Below, piece by piece: positions 1 through 8,198 of a DNA stretch of 64,000 nucleotides; positions within the stretch are counted from its first letter, which is position 1; each line of letters opens with the position of its first letter. Position numbers and translations under genes: made by a program. Source of the stretch: Chryseobacterium hagamense (GTDB lineage Bacteria; Bacteroidota; Bacteroidia; Flavobacteriales; Weeksellaceae). The stretch is taken from NCBI RefSeq assembly GCF_007991455.1, contig NZ_BJYJ01000019.1, positions 25,636-89,635 on the forward strand, in the 5' to 3' direction. The notes under the pieces are model-generated. The model had not been told where the DNA came from. It saw nothing but the letters and a program-made list of their open reading frames with translations, and made no database searches.

Positions 1-126
1 TGGATTCGAAGCGAAGTAGACAGAAAGGCCACTTTGGCCTGTATACAACAATTTCCGCCATCCGGATGCCTGCTGTTGCTGTTTGTCATCAAAAATGATG
101 CTTTTAAAGCCGATCAGCGTATGTAA
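1..126 (+). CDS. 3' end of an unidentified gene (partial)
   Basis: Frame 1 is open from the first base to a TAA at 124-126, giving about 41 residues that enter from outside the window. The tail contains a hydrophobic run (CLLLLFVIKND) and ends in ADQRM. I do not recognise a family. A 41-codon open stretch is only modest support, so this may be chance. It would lie 24 bases upstream of the histidine kinase, in the same direction. Confidence 0.25.
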   Translation, partial: WIRSEVDRKATLACIQQFPPSGCLLLLFVIKNDAFKADQRM

Positions 127-150
127 AGCTTTTTAGTAATATCTTTACGC

Positions 151-1206
151 ATGGTGAAAAAAAGATCAGGCGGCAAGCTAAAAAACGGGATCATTCAGCA
201 GGCGGTATTCTGGATCGCGCTGTTCGTGTTCGGGATCTTCCGGAATTACGGTGAACTTGAGCAGCCGGATTTCAGGGAAATATTGTATTATGACATCTGT
301 CACTGGATCTTCCAGATCATTGGAGCCAACTGGATCTATTCCGTTCTGATCCGGAAATTTTTCGAGGCTAAAAAATATTTTCTTTTCACCGTTTATTTTG
401 TTGGCGGAATCTATTTTTTAGGCGTTCTGAACCGTCTTTTCATCGTGTATCTGGCCGAACCTTTATTTGCAGACTATCCTCAGGATCCTGTTTGCGATAT
501 TTTCACCGATGTTAATTATCTGCTGTTTTATTACATCCTGCCTATTATTTCCGGATCTTTCATTTTCATTTCGGTGAAATTCATGCTCCGGTACAGGGAT
601 GAAAAACAGAATGCCCTTCAGCTTCAGAAAGAGAAATCCGAGCTGGAACTGAAAGCCCTGAAAGCACAGCTGAATCCCCACTTCCTCTTCAATACCCTAA
701 ACAACATCTATTCCTTATCCATTACCGGTTCCGGTGCAGTTCCCCAGTCGATAAGCCGGCTCTCGGATATTTTGGATTACCTGCTTTACCACGGCCAGAA
801 AGAAAGGGGTTCCATTGCCGAGGAAATGAAGATTATAAAAGATTATATTGCCCTTGAAATGCTTCGTTACGATGAACGCCTGGATATCGAAATGGTGGAA
901 AAGATTGAATTTCCCGGCCTGATTCCGCCTCTGCTGTACCTGTCTTTTGTAGAAAATGCCTTTAAGCACAGCGCTGAAAAAACGAGCGGTACGGTTACCA
1001 TCAGCATTTCTGTAAGAACCGATGAAAATAATGCCATTTTTACCGTAGACAATCCGTTGTTTGAAAATGATCAGAATAATGATACCGGCATCGGGCTGGA
1101 AAATATCAGAAGACAACTCAACCTATATTACCCCAACCGGCATTCATTAGAAATAAAACAAACGGACAACCGGTTCAGTGTCGGATTAATAACTCCTTTA
1201 ACATAA
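151..1206 (+). CDS. LytS/YehU-type sensor histidine kinase
   Basis: Membrane sensor kinase of the His_kinase (LytS/YehU) family, 351 residues. Four hydrophobic segments lie at about 14-30, 48-67, 77-101 and 121-144, followed by a short coiled linker. The phospho-acceptor block is AQLNPHFLFNTLNNIYSL with His177. The ATP-binding N-box is VENAFKH at 267-273 and the G-box is DTGIGLENI near 313. No extracellular sensor domain is visible, so the signal is probably read within the membrane. The stop overlaps the next ATG by one base (TAATG at 1204-1208), so it is translationally coupled to its response regulator. The signal sensed is unknown. Confidence 0.93.
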   Translation: MVKKRSGGKLKNGIIQQAVFWIALFVFGIFRNYGELEQPDFREILYYDICHWIFQIIGANWIYSVLIRKFFEAKKYFLFTVYFVGGIYFLGVLNRLFIVYLAEPLFADYPQDPVCDIFTDVNYLLFYYILPIISGSFIFISVKFMLRYRDEKQNALQLQKEKSELELKALKAQLNPHFLFNTLNNIYSLSITGSGAVPQSISRLSDILDYLLYHGQKERGSIAEEMKIIKDYIALEMLRYDERLDIEMVEKIEFPGLIPPLLYLSFVENAFKHSAEKTSGTVTISISVRTDENNAIFTVDNPLFENDQNNDTGIGLENIRRQLNLYYPNRHSLEIKQTDNRFSVGLITPLT

Positions 1207-1904
1207 TGATCAACTGCATAATAATAGATGATGAGCCACTGGCTGTCAGGCTTCTCGAAAACCATATCTCGAAAATAGCGGAACTGAATCTTGTAGCCAC
1301 GGCCAAAAACGCGCTGGAAGCCTACCGGATCTTACAGATGCAGGATGCGGATCTTCTGTTTCTCGATATTCAGATGCCGGACCTGAACGGTATTGAATTT
1401 TTAAGATCGTTGAATAAAAGGCCGCCGACCATTTTCACGACCGCTTACCGCGAATTTGCCATCGACGGTTTTGAGCTTGAAGCGGTTGACTATCTCCTGA
1501 AACCGGTCACCTTCGAACGTTTTTTCAAATCGGTGGACCGGATCCTGAGAAGGACAGAAAAGGAAAATGAAGAGGATTTTGTCATTTTTAAAACCGACGG
1601 ATTCAGCCGGAAGCTTCTGCTGAAAGACATTCTTTATTTTGAAAGCATCGGCAATGATATTAAGGCTGTGCTCGGGGATGAGATGGTTACCGTCCCGAAA
1701 ACATCGGTTTCCGAAATGGCTGCCCGTCTTCAAAACAAAGGGTTTCTAAGAATTCACCGGTCGTTCGTCATCAATCAGAACAGGGTGACGGCCATCAGCT
1801 ATCATGAGGTTTTGATCGGGAAAGTTTCCGTTCCTGTCGGCCGGAGTTTCCGCGAAGCATTTGATGGTTTTGCCCGGCTGTTTTCGGCGAAACGGTTGTT
1901 TTAA
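1206..1904 (+). CDS. LytTR-family response regulator
   Basis: Partner of the preceding kinase, 232 residues. The receiver domain spans about 1-120, with the phospho-acceptor Asp54 in LFLDIQMPDLNG and acidic residues at DDE 8-10. A LytTR DNA-binding domain fills about 130-230, with the typical SIGNDIKAVL and FLRIHRSFVINQNRV blocks. Family members bind direct repeats upstream of targets. None was identified here, so the target genes are unknown. It starts within the kinase stop codon. Confidence 0.93.
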   Translation: MINCIIIDDEPLAVRLLENHISKIAELNLVATAKNALEAYRILQMQDADLLFLDIQMPDLNGIEFLRSLNKRPPTIFTTAYREFAIDGFELEAVDYLLKPVTFERFFKSVDRILRRTEKENEEDFVIFKTDGFSRKLLLKDILYFESIGNDIKAVLGDEMVTVPKTSVSEMAARLQNKGFLRIHRSFVINQNRVTAISYHEVLIGKVSVPVGRSFREAFDGFARLFSAKRLF

Positions 1905-1921
1905 AAACAACATGCGGCTTA

Positions 1922-2058
1922 ATGGGCTGGAAGAGGGAAGCCGGATGCGGGAAGTTTTTAGGTCAATCGTCAATTCCTTCGGGTTAATGGTCAATTTTTA
2001 CCGTATAAATTCACTTGCGGAGCAACATTGACCTGCGGAGCAGAATTCACCATTCACA
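1922..2058. repeat. intergenic repeat elements downstream of the response regulator
   Basis: This stretch holds a copy of the GCTGGAAGAGGGAAGCCGGA element seen again near 3069 and 3188. It is followed by AT-rich text containing the related pair TTGCGGAGCAACATTGACC and CTGCGGAGCAGAATTCACC. It has no coding potential. It lies between two convergent genes. Confidence 0.5.
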
Positions 2059-2979
2059 TCAATTATAAGAACCCCGGAACTCCAGCGGCGAAAGGCCTGT
2101 CCGGAGCCTGAACATTTTGCTGAACGACTGCGGATGTTCAAAGCCCAGTTCGTAGGCGATCTCACTTACGGTAAGATCCGTCAGAGAAAGTTTCTCCTTT
2201 GCTTTTTCGATGAGTTTCATGTGGATGTGCTGCTGGGTATTGAATCCGGTAACCGAACGGAGCATATCCCCGAGATAACGCGGGGAAACTTTCAGCTGAT
2301 CCGATACATATTTTACGGTTGGAAGTCCTTCGATGACGGCTCTTTCCGAATTGAAATATGGATCGAGCAGCATTTCCATTTTGCTCAGCAGATTGTTATT
2401 GATGATTTTACGGGTAATGAACTGCCTTTTGTAGAACCGTTGGCTGTAGGTCAGCAGAAGCTCTACCTGGGAGATCAGCACATCCTGGCTCAGGTCGTCG
2501 ATCGATGTTTTCAGTTCGTCGTTGATATTACCGGCAATATTGGTGATGATATTTTTCTCTTTATCCGACAGGTAAAGCGCTTCATTAATCGAGTAGGAGA
2601 AGAAGCCGTACGTTTTGATTTTACGTTCCAACGGATAGCCCCGGAAAAAGTCAGGGTGGATCAGTAGGGTAAAACCTGCAGGGTTTCCCGAAGATGAGAT
2701 GCCTGCCAAAGACTGTCCGGGTGAGGTAAAACACATGCCGGCCTCATTAAAATCATAGGTCGTCTGGCCGTATTTCATCCGGCATCCCGAAGAATCGTTA
2801 AAGGTAATATGATAAAAATCCATCACAAAATCAAAGGACAGCATCTCATTGGTAATGGTGGCTTCCCGGTAATCCAGCAAGCTGATTAAAGGATGCGCCG
2901 GCTTGGGAAGGTTCAGTGCGTGCTGCATTTCAAAAAGCGTCCGGAAATGCCTGGGATGATGAATTTGTCTTGATTTCAT
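2059..2979 (-). CDS. AraC-family transcriptional regulator
   Basis: 306-residue regulator. An N-terminal AraC-binding cupin-like domain (about 1-180) precedes a C-terminal double helix-turn-helix (about 205-305) ending with AYELGFEHPQSFSKMFRLRT and a GLSPLEFRGS tail. It is paralogous to the regulator at 4455-5375; the last 45 or so residues are essentially identical while the N-terminal halves differ. Its upstream neighbour is a short-chain dehydrogenase on the same strand, an arrangement repeated at 4455-6613. The effector is unknown. Confidence 0.92.
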   Translation of the reverse strand: MKSRQIHHPRHFRTLFEMQHALNLPKPAHPLISLLDYREATITNEMLSFDFVMDFYHITFNDSSGCRMKYGQTTYDFNEAGMCFTSPGQSLAGISSSGNPAGFTLLIHPDFFRGYPLERKIKTYGFFSYSINEALYLSDKEKNIITNIAGNINDELKTSIDDLSQDVLISQVELLLTYSQRFYKRQFITRKIINNNLLSKMEMLLDPYFNSERAVIEGLPTVKYVSDQLKVSPRYLGDMLRSVTGFNTQQHIHMKLIEKAKEKLSLTDLTVSEIAYELGFEHPQSFSKMFRLRTGLSPLEFRGSYN

Positions 2980-3439
2980 AATTTCAAATGTACATAAAAA
3001 TCCAACGGCCGGTATAGTGGACGTCAGATTTCTATGGAAGGTTTAAATAATGTGAACTCCCGATTGACAGGCTGGGAGAGGGAAGCCGGATGCCGGAAGT
3101 ATCTTAGGTTAAGATATTGCCGGGAATTTTGAAGATCAACTGATTTTTCACTGAGCAAAAGTGGATTCGAGCTACAAACCGTACTTAAAAAGCTGGAAGA
3201 CGGGTGCTGGATGCTGGAAGCACAGTCGATAAGGATATTACCCGTAATTTTGAAGATCAACTGATTTTTTCACTAATCTAAATTCTCTAAGGTATTCACT
3301 TTTCTTTTAATTCCATTAAATCGCTTAAAAATAATAGTTACCGTCGGATTCACATTAAGCTAAAATCTTTAAAATTTCCACTTTTTCTTTGCTTCCTTAA
3401 GTCGCTGAAATATTTCCTCATGTTGCTATATTTAAGGCT
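2980..3439. repeat. non-coding region with two degenerate direct repeats
   Basis: Two related units, about 3069-3155 and 3188-3275, each begin with a GCTGG(G/A)AGA-type purine-rich block. Each then reaches a G/CCCGG/TAATTTTGAAG block and the shared GAAGATCAACTGATTTTT. The rest, to 3439, is AT-rich. I see no gene. A 78-codon minus-strand open frame here is built from the repeats and resembles no protein. Confidence 0.55.
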
Positions 3440-4252
3440 TTAAATAAGAGATTTTCCGCCATTCAGCATCTCGAAGATTCCCTCGCGGAAGGCCTCGTCG
3501 CCTACTGCAAGGCGGTGTTTGTACATCGCGATGGCATCTTCACCGCAGACGTACCTCAGTTTCTTTGAGCCGTCGGTGGCCGCTCCGTAAACCACCTCGG
3601 CAATCTGTTCGGACGTCGTCATGTTTTCCTGTTGCATGACCGCCGCTACAAATTTATTCAGCAGGGAATCATAGACAGGATGGGAAACCATTGGGGATTT
3701 GTTCATGATTTCCGTAGATACCATACCGGGTTCAATGGTTTTGATCCCGATATTGAATTCAGAGAGTTCGTAGGAAAGACTTTCACTCCATCCTTCAATG
3801 GCCCATTTGCTGGCATCATACATCGATCCCATCGGGAATCCTGCCAGGCCTGCAGACGAACCAGTCGTGATAAACAATCCGCGGCCTCTTTCCCTGAAAT
3901 AAGGGATAAAGGCTTTCGTTACCCGTACAACGCCAAAGAAATTGGTTTCCATCTGGGCACGGATCTCTTCGTCGGACACGGCTTCCAAAGCGCCCATCAG
4001 CGCATAGCCCGCATTATTGAAAACCACGTCCACTTCATGTTCCTGAAGAATGTTCTGTACCGTTTCGTGTATCTCCTGCGGTACGGTTACATCCAATTTC
4101 AGCAGGGTAATGTTACCGATTGTGTTGAGTTCCGTTTCTTTTTCCGGTGTACGCATCGTAGCGATAACGTTCCAGCCTTTTGATGCAAATAACCTGGCCG
4201 TCGCTTTTCCGATTCCGGAAGAAGCTCCGGTAATAAAAATTGTCTGATTCAT
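3440..4252 (-). CDS. short-chain dehydrogenase/reductase (SDR)
   Basis: Classical SDR oxidoreductase, 270 residues. The Rossmann dinucleotide motif TGASSGIG is at 8-15, NNAG at 79-82, and the catalytic pair Tyr145/Lys149 lies in MYDASKWA. The preference for NAD or NADP and the substrate cannot be read from sequence. It lies between two AraC regulators on the same strand and is probably controlled by one of them. It begins 202 bases downstream of the AraC gene at 4455-5375. Confidence 0.9.
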   Translation of the reverse strand: MNQTIFITGASSGIGKATARLFASKGWNVIATMRTPEKETELNTIGNITLLKLDVTVPQEIHETVQNILQEHEVDVVFNNAGYALMGALEAVSDEEIRAQMETNFFGVVRVTKAFIPYFRERGRGLFITTGSSAGLAGFPMGSMYDASKWAIEGWSESLSYELSEFNIGIKTIEPGMVSTEIMNKSPMVSHPVYDSLLNKFVAAVMQQENMTTSEQIAEVVYGAATDGSKKLRYVCGEDAIAMYKHRLAVGDEAFREGIFEMLNGGKSLI

Positions 4253-4454
4253 AATTTTTTTAATTTATTACAGCAAAGGTATCTTACCGGCCAGGCATAG
4301 GAGAAGCCTAAATGGTAATTGTCGTAGCCAAAATGGCAATGTGGTCTTTTGTACAAAATAAGGACAGAATGAAGCGGATCAATTGATATTGTTTCCGGGT
4401 GAACGCTTATCGTGTATACTCCCGAAGGATATTTAATGACAGGCTTAAAAAAAA

Positions 4455-5375
4455 CTATTCAAAAGAACCCCGGAATTCCAGCGGCGAAAGGCCCGTCCGT
4501 AGCCTGAACATCTTGCTGAACGACTGCGGATGTTCAAAGCCCAGTTCGTAGGCGATCTCACTTACGGTAAGATCCGTCAGAGAAAGTTTCTCCTTTGCTT
4601 TTTCGATGAGTTTGCTGCGGATATACTGCCGGGCGTTCCTGCCGATGAGCAGACGCAACAGGTCACTTAAATAACCCGGAGAAATATGGAGCTGTTCTGA
4701 AAGATACTGTACGGTCGGAAGTCCGTGGCGGAGTGTTTTCTGGTTATTCAGGTAATCATCAAGAAGACTTTCTGTTTTCTGGAGAATATCGTTATTAACG
4801 GTTTTCCGGGTAATGAACTGCCTTTTGTAGAACCTGTTGACATAGCTAAGCATCAGCTCGAGCTGGGCGATCACCACTTCCTGGCTGAATTCGTCTACCC
4901 GGCTGTTGAGCTCCCGCTCCATGATTTTAAAAACAGAGAGGATGATTTCCCTTTCGGATTCCGAAAGATGCAGGGCTTCATTGGAGGCATAGGAAAAGTA
5001 ACCGTATTGTCTGATTTTTGTGGCTACCGGATGGCCGAGCAGAAAATCGGGATGGATCAGCAGGATGTAACAATAGGTCTCGCTGTTGTAATCGGTACTT
5101 CCCACCAGCTGGTTCGGTGCCAGGAACAGCATGCTGCCTTCATCATAATCATAATAACTCCGGCCGTATTTCAGCCGGCCTTTATTACGGGTGATAAAGG
5201 TAATTTTATAAAAACTCAGGACATCGTAGATCGGAGCCATTGCGGTATTGAACGGATTGTCCCGGTTGAAATACACAAGGCTGATCAGCGGGTGCTGCGG
5301 CGCCGGCAGTCCGAAGGCCTCGTGGCTTTCCGATATCGAAATAAAACGGATCAGCTGTTCCTCTTTAGCTTTCAT
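4455..5375 (-). CDS. AraC-family transcriptional regulator (paralogue of 2059-2979)
   Basis: 306-residue AraC-type regulator with an N-terminal sensing domain and a C-terminal double helix-turn-helix ending in FRLRTGLSPLEFRGSFE. It has the same length and layout as the gene at 2059-2979. The DNA for the second helix-turn-helix (4513-4613) is identical to 2117-2217 over 101 bases including third codon positions, while the N-terminal half has diverged. That pattern suggests recent recombination between the copies. It sits between two SDR genes. Confidence 0.92.
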   Translation of the reverse strand: MKAKEEQLIRFISISESHEAFGLPAPQHPLISLVYFNRDNPFNTAMAPIYDVLSFYKITFITRNKGRLKYGRSYYDYDEGSMLFLAPNQLVGSTDYNSETYCYILLIHPDFLLGHPVATKIRQYGYFSYASNEALHLSESEREIILSVFKIMERELNSRVDEFSQEVVIAQLELMLSYVNRFYKRQFITRKTVNNDILQKTESLLDDYLNNQKTLRHGLPTVQYLSEQLHISPGYLSDLLRLLIGRNARQYIRSKLIEKAKEKLSLTDLTVSEIAYELGFEHPQSFSKMFRLRTGLSPLEFRGSFE

Positions 5376-5839
5376 GCTGTAAATGTATAAAAAAATTGAC
5401 GACAGCTGATCACTGGTTCTTTAAGATTGAATAAGTGTGAATTCGGCCATATCGAACTTATATTCAATTGTTTTATTTAATTTAAAAATAAAATTAAGGC
5501 TCATTTCATCCGGGATTTCCAATAGAACGCTCCGGGCAGACAGATAAACGGTTAATTCTTCTGACAGGATTTTATCGTACTTTATAAAAAGCTGCCTCCT
5601 CCGGAATTTTAAGATAACGGTAAATGAAATTGTATGCAAAATGACATTCAGCTGTTGATCTCATCAAAAAATAACACGAAGGCTAATGCGTCCGGATTAA
5701 ATAAATTCTGTGGCAGAGCCATAAAATATTGAGTCTGATGAGCAAAACCTTTGGTTGTATTTCTGACAAGATCACCTTCCGGCCTCCCGCTTCCATCTTC
5801 CGGCCTGTCCGTCCGGATTAGTCTCCGGTGTAAGCTAAA
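5376..5839. other. AT-rich intergenic region without a supported gene
   Basis: A 464-base gap between two minus-strand genes. A 72-codon minus-strand frame (5421-5639) begins only with TTG and matches nothing I know. Near 5775-5820 an inverted copy of the GGAAG-rich element found at 1924, 3069 and 3188 can be seen as the CTTCCGGCCT text. Otherwise nothing is recognised. Confidence 0.4.
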
Positions 5840-6613
5840 TTACCATGGGAGTACATTATTTTCACCGCTGAAAGGAGCAGGACCGGTAAAGCTTCCGTTC
5901 GGAAGATCTTCCGCCAGCGCCACACGGACCGGTTCCCTGGAGCCTTCTTCCACGGAATCCGTTCCCTGAAAGTTGTTGAGTGCGGTCGCCGTAAAGCCCG
6001 GACTTACCAGATGCACCTTGATGCCGGTATTTTCCAGATCAATGGCCAGAGACAGGAAGATGCCGTTGAGCGCGGTTTTTGAAGCGCCATAAGCCGCATC
6101 AAAATTGGACCGGTACGGGTTATCCGGATTGGCATTGATCGTGAGGGATCCCAAAGCACTGGAAACCGTAACGATTCTAGCACCTGCTGCTTTGTGAAGC
6201 AAGGGAAGGCAGGCCTGCGTCAGGGCAAGGGTCCCGAAAACGTTCGTCTCCCAAACGGTTTTCATTACATCGACGGGTACAATGCCGGCCCGCTGCGAAT
6301 CCAGGACCTCTTCCATGGTACGCCCCGGTGCTCCGGCGTGGGAAACCGCCGCATTATTGACCAGGAGCGTCAGGTACCCGGTTTCATCTTCGATGGTTTT
6401 AACGGCTGTTCTGACGGAGCCGTTATCCGTAATGTCAAGCTGGATGGGCACTGCCGATTTGCCGAGCAGCTCGGCCGCCGTTTTCCCCTTCTGAAGGTCA
6501 CGTGACCCTACATAGACGGTATAGCCGTTTTCCACCAGAGCCTTGGCAATCTGAAAGCCTACACCCGTATTCGCACCCGACACCAGTGCTGCTTTGTTTT
6601 CATTGTTCTGCAT
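5840..6613 (-). CDS. short-chain dehydrogenase/reductase (SDR)
   Basis: SDR oxidoreductase, 257 residues. The cofactor motif SGANTGVG is at 12-19, NNAA at 86-89, and Tyr175/Lys179 lie in AAYGASKTAL. It is not a close paralogue of the SDR at 3440-4252. The substrate is unknown; proteins of this type often reduce carbonyls using NADPH. It is the first gene of a minus-strand SDR/AraC/SDR/AraC series. Confidence 0.9.
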   Translation of the reverse strand: MQNNENKAALVSGANTGVGFQIAKALVENGYTVYVGSRDLQKGKTAAELLGKSAVPIQLDITDNGSVRTAVKTIEDETGYLTLLVNNAAVSHAGAPGRTMEEVLDSQRAGIVPVDVMKTVWETNVFGTLALTQACLPLLHKAAGARIVTVSSALGSLTINANPDNPYRSNFDAAYGASKTALNGIFLSLAIDLENTGIKVHLVSPGFTATALNNFQGTDSVEEGSREPVRVALAEDLPNGSFTGPAPFSGENNVLPW

Positions 6614-6750
6614 AATCTTCGATTTAAAATTGATGAAGCAAAGGTGGATATTTAAAGATGATCAGGAGGAACCCAATCGGGATAATCTGAAGCCGAATTG
6701 AGAATAATACTGCTTTCTTCGGCAACTTTTATGGAAATAAGAAGCCTCAG

Positions 6751-6979
6751 ATGAAAACTGAATGGATTCAGTTCAGTTATTGTTTTGAAGATTCTCATTT
6801 ACAGCTTAATAAAGCATCTGATACTGAAAAGATTCGGGGGGCCCATCAGCTAGCAGGTACGGGGCAGAAAGTCACCCGCTTTGAAGTGTAGTCTTTTTAA
6901 ATATTGGGAATTTCCTGAAGATTACAGTGATGCTTTCTTCCTCCAGGAACTAAAAGAAAAAGGCAACAAGGCCGGATAG
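6751..6979 (+). pseudogene. possible frameshifted remnant of a small gene
   Basis: An ATG frame from 6751 runs 46 codons to TAG at 6889-6891 (start MKTEWIQFSYCFEDSH). A second frame shifted by one base immediately continues (FKYWEFPEDYSDAFFLQELK) to a TAG at 6977. A single-base change near 6890 would fuse them into one protein of about 75 residues. The second part has a protein-like composition. The family is not recognised, and this may also be chance. Confidence 0.28.
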
Positions 6980-7430
6980 CAACAGAGATTTGATCGGGTT
7001 GCTTTTATAACGGTATAATGGTAATCTTAATACCCCGGGTTTTAAACGACTCTTAACAGGGTATTCATTTATCAAAATTCCACTTTTTATAATTTTAGTG
7101 AGCCTTACATACAAAAACGGTAAAAAAATTAATGTTTTTTTAATGCTTTTTCGGCTATAAAAGTGTTTTTTTTACACTTGTTTATAATTTTTTTAAAAAT
7201 ATTTTTTAACAATTCTTATCATATTATTTTAAAAGGAAAAATAGAGTTTTTTTTATACTTATTTTTTGTATAAATGCTTGTAAAATGATCCTTTACAATA
7301 TTTGTAAGTGTAATAAGTATGATAACCTTATCATTAATTATATACAATTGTTATCATAAAAAATCGATATGTAAATTACTGATATTTAAGTGTTAGCAAT
7401 AAAAATATTTTTTTTATTCATCTGAATTTT
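6980..7430. other. very AT-rich leader region upstream of the xyl operon
   Basis: No gene is seen. From about 7080 the DNA is extremely AT-rich with long T and A runs. It includes the inverted repeat TGATAA-CC-TTATCA at 7320-7333 and AAGTGT-type half-sites at 7306-7311 and 7388-7393. These resemble the left half of the operators upstream of GH30, GH3 and araB. It is probably the regulatory region of the sugar locus. Confidence 0.45.
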
Positions 7431-7438
7431 TATATTTG
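7431..7438 (+). promoter_or_regulatory. Bacteroidetes-type -7 promoter element (TATATTTG)
   Basis: TATATTTG fits the TAnnTTTG consensus of the primary sigma factor in Bacteroidetes. Transcription would begin near 7444. That makes the TTG codon at 7436 impossible as a start and supports ATG 7466 for the regulator gene. The palindrome TGTTAACA at 7453-7460 lies between the promoter and the start codon and could be an autoregulatory site. Confidence 0.6.
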
Positions 7439-7465
7439 TCATGTTACATAAATGTTAACACTTTA

Positions 7466-8182
7466 ATGAGCCCTGAATTTATACATACCTATGTTTCCGT
7501 TGATTGTGTCGTTTTTGGATTTGACCATGATAACCGATTGAATATTTTACTCGTGGAAAGGCATCTGGATGCGGAAAAGCAGATCAAGCTTCCGGGAAGT
7601 CTTATTTTCAGTGATGAGGATGTAGACGATGCAGCAGAAAGAGTGCTTCACGAGCTTACAGGGATCAGAAAAATGGTATTGAAGCAGTTTAAATGTTTTG
7701 CCGACCCGATGAGGGCGAATAATGAAAAGGACATCAACTGGATGGGAGAGGAGTATAAGCATCATATCGACCGGATCATCACCGTAGCATATCTTTCGCT
7801 CTGCAAGATCGATCATAAGATCAACAGTACCAAGTACAGCACGGTAGACTGGTTCCCGATCGACCAGGTGCCTTCGTTGCCTTTCGATCATAACAAGATC
7901 ATCAGCGAATCGCTGATTGAAATCAGAAAATGGATCGAATCGGATTTCTCGATTATTTTCGAGCTTCTGCCGAAAAGGTTTACCATCAGGCAATTGTACC
8001 AGCTCTACAGCGCACTGAGTGAAAAATATATAGATATCAAAAACTTTCATAAAAAAATATCATCCTTCAACTATATCGTGCCGCTGGATGAAATCGAAAA
8101 AAACGTGTCGCACCGTGCCGCCAGATATTATAAGTTTGATGCCAAGGTCTTTAAGAAAAACAATACGAAACTAATTAAATAA
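7466..8182 (+). CDS. xylR: Nudix-like (NrtR/AraR/XylR family) pentose-responsive transcriptional regulator
   Basis: 238-residue regulator with an N-terminal Nudix fold (about 10-145) and a C-terminal winged helix (about 160-235) with the family block LLPKRFTIRQLYQLYSAL and KNFHKKI. The Nudix box at 44-67 is degenerate: where hydrolases have REUxEE this protein has Arg59-Val-Leu-His-Glu-Leu, so metal-binding glutamates are missing and it is probably a sensor only. Known Bacteroidetes relatives control arabinose and xylose genes and often precede xylBA, as here (xylB starts 16 bases later). I chose ATG 7466 because the TTG start lies inside the -7 element. The symbol is by context, not proof. 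Confidence 0.85.
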   Translation: MSPEFIHTYVSVDCVVFGFDHDNRLNILLVERHLDAEKQIKLPGSLIFSDEDVDDAAERVLHELTGIRKMVLKQFKCFADPMRANNEKDINWMGEEYKHHIDRIITVAYLSLCKIDHKINSTKYSTVDWFPIDQVPSLPFDHNKIISESLIEIRKWIESDFSIIFELLPKRFTIRQLYQLYSALSEKYIDIKNFHKKISSFNYIVPLDEIEKNVSHRAARYYKFDAKVFKKNNTKLIK

Positions 8183-8198
8183 TACCCTCCTTTATACT

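Noticed and set aside
3024..3260. 78-codon minus-strand frame
   Set aside because: It is made of two degenerate intergenic repeats and its protein is low in complexity, so it is not a gene.
5421..5639. 72-codon open frame on the minus strand between AraC and SDR
   Set aside because: It starts only with TTG, has no recognisable motif, and lies in AT-rich intergenic DNA. It could be a degenerate gene, but support is too weak.
7436..7465. TTG start for the Nudix-like regulator
   Set aside because: The codon lies inside the TATATTTG promoter element, so it would not be transcribed. ATG 7466 fits better.
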